Source: Amycolatopsis kentuckyensis | GTDB taxonomy: Bacteria > Actinomycetota > Actinomycetes > Mycobacteriales > Pseudonocardiaceae | NCBI RefSeq assembly: GCF_002155975.1 | Contig: NZ_MUMI01000368.1 | Location: forward strand, 1 to 37,238 | Length of the DNA stretch: 37,238 nucleotides | Direction: 5' to 3' | Part shown: in pieces, positions 31,727-37,238 of the stretch | Position numbering within the stretch: the stretch's first letter is position 1 | Layout: each line of letters begins with the position of its first letter | Notes under the pieces: model-generated | Seen by the model: the letters and a program-made list of their open reading frames with translations, nothing else | The model's database searches: none | Told to the model about the DNA's origin: nothing | Position numbers and translations under genes: made by a program

Positions 31727-34700
31727 TCAGGCCCGGCGCCGTCGGGCGGCCGCGGCCTTGATGCCGGAGCGGCGCAGCTGTCCCTGCGCCTGGCTGCCGG
31801 GTGCGGGTTCGGGGGCCTCCGGGCCGCCGGCGGCGATCTTCGCGAGCGCGGCGACGGTCGGGGCCTCGTGGATGATGTGCGGCGGCAGTTCCGCGTCCGG
31901 GAACGCGGTGCGCAGCGTCGCCAGCAGCGAGATGCCGAGCAGGGACGTGCCGCCGAGCTCGAAGAAGTTGTCCGACGCGCCGACCCGGTCCAGGCGCAGC
32001 GCGTCGCACCACGCCTCGGCCACCGCGCGTTCGGCGTCGCCCTCGGGCTCCTGGAACGGCGTGACCAGCTCCGGCCGCGGGTGCCGGTCGGCCGTCGAGC
32101 CGCCGTGCGCGGCCGAGGTGACCGCGTCGACGCTGAACCGAGCGGCCACGTTCGTCACGGCCGGAAGGTCCTGTGTGGACACGACGACGTGCGGTTCGCC
32201 CGAGGCCAGCGCCCGCAGCAGCGTGCGCCAGCCCTGGTCGAAGTCGATGCCGAACTTGGCGCGGTGCTCGCGGAAGTAGGTCTGGATGTCCTCCTCGTAC
32301 CCGGAAAGCCCCTCGTCCCAGGCGTTCCACGTCCACTCGCCCCACGAGATCGACACCGTGCGGCCGCCGTGGCAGGCGGCGTAGGCGTCGAGCCACGCGT
32401 TGCCCGCGCAGTAGTCGACCTGGCCGGGACCACCGCCGGTGACCGACGTGATCGAGGAGAACAGCGCGACGAAGTCGAGCTCCAGGCCGGCGGTGGCCGC
32501 GCTGAGCGCCCGGGAGCCGGGCAGCTTCGGGGCGAGGACCTGGTCGGCGTCGCCGGGCTCCTTGAACTGCATCAGCCCGGTGCCCGGCACGCCCGCGGTG
32601 TGCAGGATGCCGTGCAGCGCCCCGAACCGCCCGACCGCGACGGCGACCGCGCGCCGCACGTCGGCCTCCTCGGCGACGTCGCCTTCGACGACCACCACTT
32701 CACCGCCGAGCGCCTCGATCGCCAGGACGCGGCCGACGCGGTCGCGGATCGTGCCGGGCACCTCGTCGGTACCGTCGGCGATCCCGGCCCAGCGCTCGCG
32801 CGGCGGCAGGCCGCGGCGGCCGAACAGCACCAGTTTCGCGTGGCTGTCGCGGGCCAGCCGCTCGGCCATCGCCAGCCCGATCCCGCCGAGGCCGCCGGTG
32901 ATCAGGTAGACGCCGTGCTCGCGCAGGACGTCCTTCGCCTGCTCGATCGGCTGCGGCGCCAGGACTTCGTAGCCGGGCAGCCAGCGCCGTGCCCCGCGCA
33001 GCGCGACCGTGCGGCCGGGGGCGGGCCGGTGCAGTTCGGCGAGCACCGCGGCGGCACCGGCGGCCGCGTCGACGTCGATCAGCCGCGTCTGCACACCGGG
33101 GTATTCCATCGGGATGACCAGGTTCGGCCCGGTGAGCGTGGCCGCGTCGGGCCGGAGCTCGCCGTCGTGCAGGACGCGCTGGGTGCCGGTGGCGGCGAGG
33201 TCGAGCGTCCAGCCGCCGAGGCCCAGCTCGCCGGCGGCGCGGGCCAGCGCGACGAGCGTGTGCAGGCCGAGGGCGAGGGCGTCGCCGTCGTCGAGGTTCC
33301 ACAGGTGGACGACCCGGTCGAGCCGGGTACCGCCGCGCTTGAGGTCGCGCAGCAGCTTCAGCAGGTCGTCGACGTCGCCGGGGCGGACGGTGGCGTCCGG
33401 GCCCGGCCGGTACCCCGCGCCCGGCCGGACCACGGTCACCGGGTCGCCGGTGCGGCGGATCCCGTCGAGGACGTCCTCGGCGAGGCCGGGACGGGCGAAC
33501 ACGAGCCAGGACGCGGGCTGCGGCGCGGCGGGCGCGGCCGAGGTCTGGCGCCAGGTGGGCAGGTTGATCCACTGCTCCTCCGGCAGCAGCGGGATCCGGT
33601 CGAACTCTTCCAGCGGGCCCTCCGCGGGCGTTTCGATCCGGGTGGCACCCGCGGCGGGGGCCGCCTCGATCCAGTAGCGCTGCCGCTGGAAGGGGTAGGT
33701 CGGCAGCGGCACCCGGCCCGGGGCGGACCCGCGGTAGACCGGCGTCGCCGTGCCACGGCCGTGGTAGGCGGACCAGTCCAGGTCCGCGCCGAGCAGCCAC
33801 AGCCGGGCGAGGCCGTCGGTGAGCACCTCGTCGGCCGGCCGCGGGTCGTCGGCGGCGGGCAGCGTGGCGGTGATCAGCGGCCAGCGGGTCGCCGGGCTCA
33901 GGCCGCGCAGCAGCGCGCCGAGCGACGGGCCGGGGCCGATCTCGACGACGGCCAGGTGCTCGTCGGCCAGCAGTTCGGTGGCGGCGTCGGCGAACCGCAC
34001 GGTCTCGCACATGTGCCGTGCCCAGTACCCGGGGTCGGTGACCAGCTCGGCGGTCGCGTGGCCGCCGGTGACGTCGGACAGGTAGGGCAGCTCGGGCGCG
34101 TTGAGCGTGACGTTCGCGGCGATCCACGCGGTCAGCTCGGCCGCGGCGGGGGCCAGCATCCGCGAGTGGAAGGCGTGGCTGGTCCGCAGCGGACGGCACG
34201 GGACGTCGGCGGCCCGCAGGTCCTGCGCGAGCTGGTCGACGGCCCCGCTCTCCCCGGCCACCACGACCAGCTCCGGCCCGTTCACGGCGGCGATGTCGAG
34301 GTGGCGCGCGGCGAGGCCGAACCGGGCTTCCAGGTCGGTGGCGGACAGCGGTACCGCGGCCATCGAGCCGCCCGGCAGGGCGGCGATCAGCTCCGCGCGC
34401 CGGGTGACCAGCGCCAGGGCGTCCTCGAGCGAGAGCACCCCGGCCAGGCAGGCGGCGACGTACTCGCCGAGGCTGTAGCCGAGCATCGCGGCGGGCCGCA
34501 GCCCCCAGTCCACGAGCGTCCGGGCCAGCGCGTAGTCCACGGCGAACATCAGCGGCTGCGCCAGTTCGGTGCGCTGCAGCTTCTCGGCGCGCGGGTCCTC
34601 GTCGCCGGTGCGGCCGAGCAGCGCGGCCAGGCTCGGCCCGCCGCCGCGCTCGCCGGTGACGAGGTCGCCGTCGAGGTGCCCGAGGCAGTCGTCGAGGTGG

Positions 34701-37238
34701 GCGCGGAAGACCGGCTCACGCCGGTAGAGCTCGCCCACCAGGCCCGGGTACTGCTCGCCGACGCCGGCGAAGAGGAACGCCACCGGCCGGCCCTGCACCG
34801 GCTCCACCCGGGTCGCGGGCGCGCCGGTCAGCGCGGCGGCCGCACTGTCCACATCGGACGCCACGGCCACCCGCCGGTGCTCGAACGTCTTGCGCCCCTC
34901 CTGGAGCGTGAAGGCGACGTCGGCCAGCCGCGCGTCCGGGGTGCCGCCGAGGTGCTCGCCGAGCCGCCGGGCGGCCGTGTCCGCGGCCTCGGCGGTGCGG
35001 GCCGAGACCGGCAGCACCTGGTAGCGGCGTTCGGTGTCCGGGTCGCCCGGAGGCGGCGCGGGCCGGTCGGGCGGCTGTTCGACGACGACGTGCACGTTGG
35101 TGCCTCCCATGCCCAGCGAGTTGAGCCCGGCGATCCGCGGGCGGCCGCCGCCGGGGTGCCACGGCGCGAGCTCGGCGGCCACCCGGAACGGGCTGTGCGC
35201 GAAGTCGATTTCCGGGTTCGGCGCGGTGTAGTGCAGCGTCGGCGGGATCAGGCCCTCGCGGACGACCAGCGACGCCTTGATCAACCCGGCCGTGCCCGCG
35301 GCGCGGTCGAGGTGCCCGACGTTCGGCTTCACCGAACCCAGGGCGCAGTACTGCTTCTCGGCGGTGTCGCCGAACGCGCGGGTCAGCGCGGCGACCTCGA
35401 TCGGGTCGCCCAGCTCGGTCGCGGTGCCGTGGGCCTCGACGTATCCGACGTCTTCGGCGGCGACGCGGGCGTCGGCCATCGCGTCGGCGATGACCCGTGA
35501 CTGCCCGCCGACGCTCGGCGCGGTGTAGCCGACCTTGAGGGCGCCGTCGTTGTTCATCGCCGAGCCGCGGATCACCGACCAGATGTGGTCGCCGTCGCGC
35601 AGGGCCGCGCCGAGCTTCTTCAGCACGACGACGGTGGCGCCGTCGCCGAACATGCTGCCGTGGGCCTGGGCGTCGAAGGTGCGCACGTGCCCGTCCGGCG
35701 ACTCCTGGCCACCGGGGGAGTGCAGGTGCCCGATCCGGTCGGGCACGCGGACCGAGACGCCGCCCGCGAGCGCCATCTCGCAGTCGCCCGCCCGGATGCT
35801 GCGCATCGCCGTGTGCACGGCGACCAGCGACGTCGAGCAGAACGTCTGCACCGCCATGCTCGGGCCGCGCAGGTCGAACAGGTAGGACACGGTGGTGGTG
35901 AGCGCGTCCTTGTCGTTGCCCATCACCAGCTCGTAGATGCTGGCGTCGGCGTCGGAGGTGAACTGCCCGGCGATGCCGAGCAGGTACGTCGAGAGGTTGC
36001 AGCCGCCGAACACCCCGACCCGGCCGCGTTCGCCGGGCTTTGCGTACCCGGCCTGCTCCAGGGCTTCCCAGCAGACCTCCAGGAACAGCCGCTGCTGGGG
36101 ATCGGTCAGCGCGGCCATGCGCGGGCTGAGGCCGAAGAACGCGGCGTCGAAGCCGGTGACGTCGTCGAGCACCGGCCGCGCCGGCACGTAGGCGGGGTCG
36201 CGGACCTGGGCCGGGTCGACGCCGGCGGCGATGAGCTCGTCGGGGCTGAAGAAGGTGATCGACTCGACGCCGTCGCAGAGGTTGCGCCAGAACTCGTCGA
36301 CCGTGCCCGCGCCGGGGAACCGGCCGGCCATGCCGACGATGGCGATGTGCCGGTCCAGCTCGTCGTCGTCGGCGATGGTCACGACCGGCGCCGTGACCTG
36401 GGCCGGTGCCTGGTCGTCGAGGGTGGCGGCGAGTGCCTGGACGGTGGGCAGCTCGAACAGCGTGACGGTGGGGATGGCGACGCCGAAGCGGTCCTTGACC
36501 AGGGCGAGCATCTGCAGGGCGAGCAGCGAGTTGCCGTTGAGGTCGAAGAAGTTGTCCCGGGTGCCGACGGGTTCGACGCCCAGCACGGACGACCAGACCT
36601 CGGCGAGCCCGCGTTCGGTGGCGGTCATCGGCGGGGTGTAGGGCTGGGGCAGGTCGGGCCGGGGGAACCGGTCGGCGGTGGTGGTGGTGGTGGTGACCTT
36701 CCGGGCGCCGGGGAGGCGCTCTTCGATGCCGCCTGCGGCGACGACCACGGCCGGGCCGGCGTGCGCGGTGAGCCGGTCGAACGCCGTCAGGGCCTGGGCG
36801 CGGGTCATGGCGTGCTTGGCCATGGAGGCGCCGAGCCGCGGGTCGAGCCGTTCCAGGGTGCCGGGCCAGGTGTCCCAGGCGGCGGCGACCCACCCGGGAC
36901 GGCCGTGGGCTTCGGCGAGCAGGGCCGCGTTGGCGGCGGCGTAGCTGCCGAAGGTGACCCCGCCGAGGAGCGCCGAGGTGGACGAGAAGAGGAGTGTCCA
37001 CTCGGGACGGTCTGCTTCCGGGAGTCCGTCGAGCGCCGCGGCCAGCACCCGTGCCCCGCCGACCTTGGCGGCGAAGTGCCGGGCGATCCCCGCCTCGTCC
37101 ACTTCGGACAGCGGCCGGAATCCGGCGGGATCGGAGTCCGCGGCGGCGTGGACGATGCCGTCGAAGCGTTCGGTGAGCAGCGCCCGCACCGCGGCGGGAT
37201 CGCCGATGTCGACGCGAGGGGTGTGCACGTCGGCGCCC
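31727..37238 (-). CDS. Modular type I polyketide synthase, C-terminal part: (KR)-ACP-KS-AT-KR-ACP
   Basis: The 5' end is outside the window. Counting from a GTG codon at 37228: KR C-terminal part (1-180; LLFSSTSALLGG, FGSYAAANAAL); ACP with Ser234 (LNGNSLLALQ); KS ~293-720 with Cys464 (TFCSTSLVAVH), HGTATELGD and KPNVGHLDRA; AT ~805-1110 with Ser919 (GYSLGEYVAA) and HAFH, the malonyl-type motif; KR ~1410-1660 with TGGLGGIG, the FSS Ser and Tyr1606 (VDYCAGN), likely active; ACP with Ser1762 (LGGTSLLG). The C-terminus ends in a basic tail (RRSGIKAAAARRRRA) instead of a thioesterase, so the chain is passed on, possibly by docking. The KR lacks the LDD motif, so its stereochemical class is unclear. 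The CSTS active site and GYSLGE resemble PKSs of hybrid or non-macrolide type. Confidence 0.96.
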   Translation of the reverse strand, partial: GADVHTPRVDIGDPAAVRALLTERFDGIVHAAADSDPAGFRPLSEVDEAGIARHFAAKVGGARVLAAALDGLPEADRPEWTLLFSSTSALLGGVTFGSYAAANAALLAEAHGRPGWVAAAWDTWPGTLERLDPRLGASMAKHAMTRAQALTAFDRLTAHAGPAVVVAAGGIEERLPGARKVTTTTTTADRFPRPDLPQPYTPPMTATERGLAEVWSSVLGVEPVGTRDNFFDLNGNSLLALQMLALVKDRFGVAIPTVTLFELPTVQALAATLDDQAPAQVTAPVVTIADDDELDRHIAIVGMAGRFPGAGTVDEFWRNLCDGVESITFFSPDELIAAGVDPAQVRDPAYVPARPVLDDVTGFDAAFFGLSPRMAALTDPQQRLFLEVCWEALEQAGYAKPGERGRVGVFGGCNLSTYLLGIAGQFTSDADASIYELVMGNDKDALTTTVSYLFDLRGPSMAVQTFCSTSLVAVHTAMRSIRAGDCEMALAGGVSVRVPDRIGHLHSPGGQESPDGHVRTFDAQAHGSMFGDGATVVVLKKLGAALRDGDHIWSVIRGSAMNNDGALKVGYTAPSVGGQSRVIADAMADARVAAEDVGYVEAHGTATELGDPIEVAALTRAFGDTAEKQYCALGSVKPNVGHLDRAAGTAGLIKASLVVREGLIPPTLHYTAPNPEIDFAHSPFRVAAELAPWHPGGGRPRIAGLNSLGMGGTNVHVVVEQPPDRPAPPPGDPDTERRYQVLPVSARTAEAADTAARRLGEHLGGTPDARLADVAFTLQEGRKTFEHRRVAVASDVDSAAAALTGAPATRVEPVQGRPVAFLFAGVGEQYPGLVGELYRREPVFRAHLDDCLGHLDGDLVTGERGGGPSLAALLGRTGDEDPRAEKLQRTELAQPLMFAVDYALARTLVDWGLRPAAMLGYSLGEYVAACLAGVLSLEDALALVTRRAELIAALPGGSMAAVPLSATDLEARFGLAARHLDIAAVNGPELVVVAGESGAVDQLAQDLRAADVPCRPLRTSHAFHSRMLAPAAAELTAWIAANVTLNAPELPYLSDVTGGHATAELVTDPGYWARHMCETVRFADAATELLADEHLAVVEIGPGPSLGALLRGLSPATRWPLITATLPAADDPRPADEVLTDGLARLWLLGADLDWSAYHGRGTATPVYRGSAPGRVPLPTYPFQRQRYWIEAAPAAGATRIETPAEGPLEEFDRIPLLPEEQWINLPTWRQTSAAPAAPQPASWLVFARPGLAEDVLDGIRRTGDPVTVVRPGAGYRPGPDATVRPGDVDDLLKLLRDLKRGGTRLDRVVHLWNLDDGDALALGLHTLVALARAAGELGLGGWTLDLAATGTQRVLHDGELRPDAATLTGPNLVIPMEYPGVQTRLIDVDAAAGAAAVLAELHRPAPGRTVALRGARRWLPGYEVLAPQPIEQAKDVLREHGVYLITGGLGGIGLAMAERLARDSHAKLVLFGRRGLPPRERWAGIADGTDEVPGTIRDRVGRVLAIEALGGEVVVVEGDVAEEADVRRAVAVAVGRFGALHGILHTAGVPGTGLMQFKEPGDADQVLAPKLPGSRALSAATAGLELDFVALFSSITSVTGGGPGQVDYCAGNAWLDAYAACHGGRTVSISWGEWTWNAWDEGLSGYEEDIQTYFREHRAKFGIDFDQGWRTLLRALASGEPHVVVSTQDLPAVTNVAARFSVDAVTSAAHGGSTADRHPRPELVTPFQEPEGDAERAVAEAWCDALRLDRVGASDNFFELGGTSLLGISLLATLRTAFPDAELPPHIIHEAPTVAALAKIAAGGPEAPEPAPGSQAQGQLRRSGIKAAAARRRRA

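Noticed and set aside
1..37238. tRNA, rRNA, riboswitch or insertion sequence
   Set aside because: No cloverleaf, rRNA-like stretch, transposase motif or terminal inverted repeats were recognised by eye; a covariance-model scan would be needed to exclude small RNAs.

Overview
The window is very GC-rich actinobacterial DNA. Genes start with ATG or GTG, many neighbours overlap by 4 bases (ATGA or GTGA), and the repeat and terminator styles recall Pseudonocardiaceae, perhaps Amycolatopsis. The genus is an inference from style, not from a marker gene. Almost all of the window is one specialised-metabolite locus, and both ends are cut: a class II lanthipeptide synthetase (LanM) runs off the left edge and a modular polyketide synthase off the right edge. 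No rRNA, tRNA, CRISPR array or transposase was seen.

Layout. (1) Positions 1-1223, minus: N-terminal 407 residues of a LanM. (2) 7669 to 1558, minus: an operon that opens with a 37-residue peptide made of nine Ser-Lys-Glu/Val-Ala units, then two strong stem-loops, four tightly overlapping GNAT acyltransferases, a tricorn-type protease and an Sfp-type phosphopantetheinyl transferase. (3) 7896 to 17731, plus: a free-standing condensation domain with a dead carrier domain, a truncated KAS III fused at a broken junction to an N-terminally short ATP-grasp ligase, a PLP decarboxylase and an ACP (the BtrJ/BtrK/BtrI set of butirosin), two further KAS III-like proteins, a two-gene acyl-CoA dehydrogenase, an unknown protein and an AcpS-ACP fusion. 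A perfect 17-bp-arm terminator ends this unit. (4) 17972-18955, minus: a TrmB/LuxR-like regulator. (5) 19201 to 25683, plus: ACP, AMP-forming acyl ligase, an ABC exporter pair and a KS-pseudoKR-ACP protein without an acyltransferase. (6) From the right edge to 27624, minus: polyketide synthase ...KR-ACP-KS-AT-KR-ACP, then the four-gene hydroxymalonyl-ACP set (FkbK-, FkbJ-, FkbI- and FkbH-like) and a type II thioesterase. (7) 25420-27538, minus: an apparently frameshifted lipoprotein, a relic of the thioesterase 3' end and a small membrane protein.

Working model (inference). An amino acid is activated onto an ACP by the ATP-grasp enzyme and decarboxylated. The chain is modified by the KAS III-like and dehydrogenase proteins and extended by the KS modules, partly with glycerate-derived hydroxymalonyl-ACP, and the product is exported by the ABC pair. 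The Sfp-type enzyme, which would serve the carrier proteins, is translationally coupled to the peptide/GNAT/protease operon. This ties the peptide half to the polyketide half. The most unusual part is that half: a Ser/Lys repeat peptide, four acyltransferases and a peptide-trimming protease, next to a LanM. It may be a polyketide-RiPP hybrid, or a system that uses the peptide as a multi-site scaffold.
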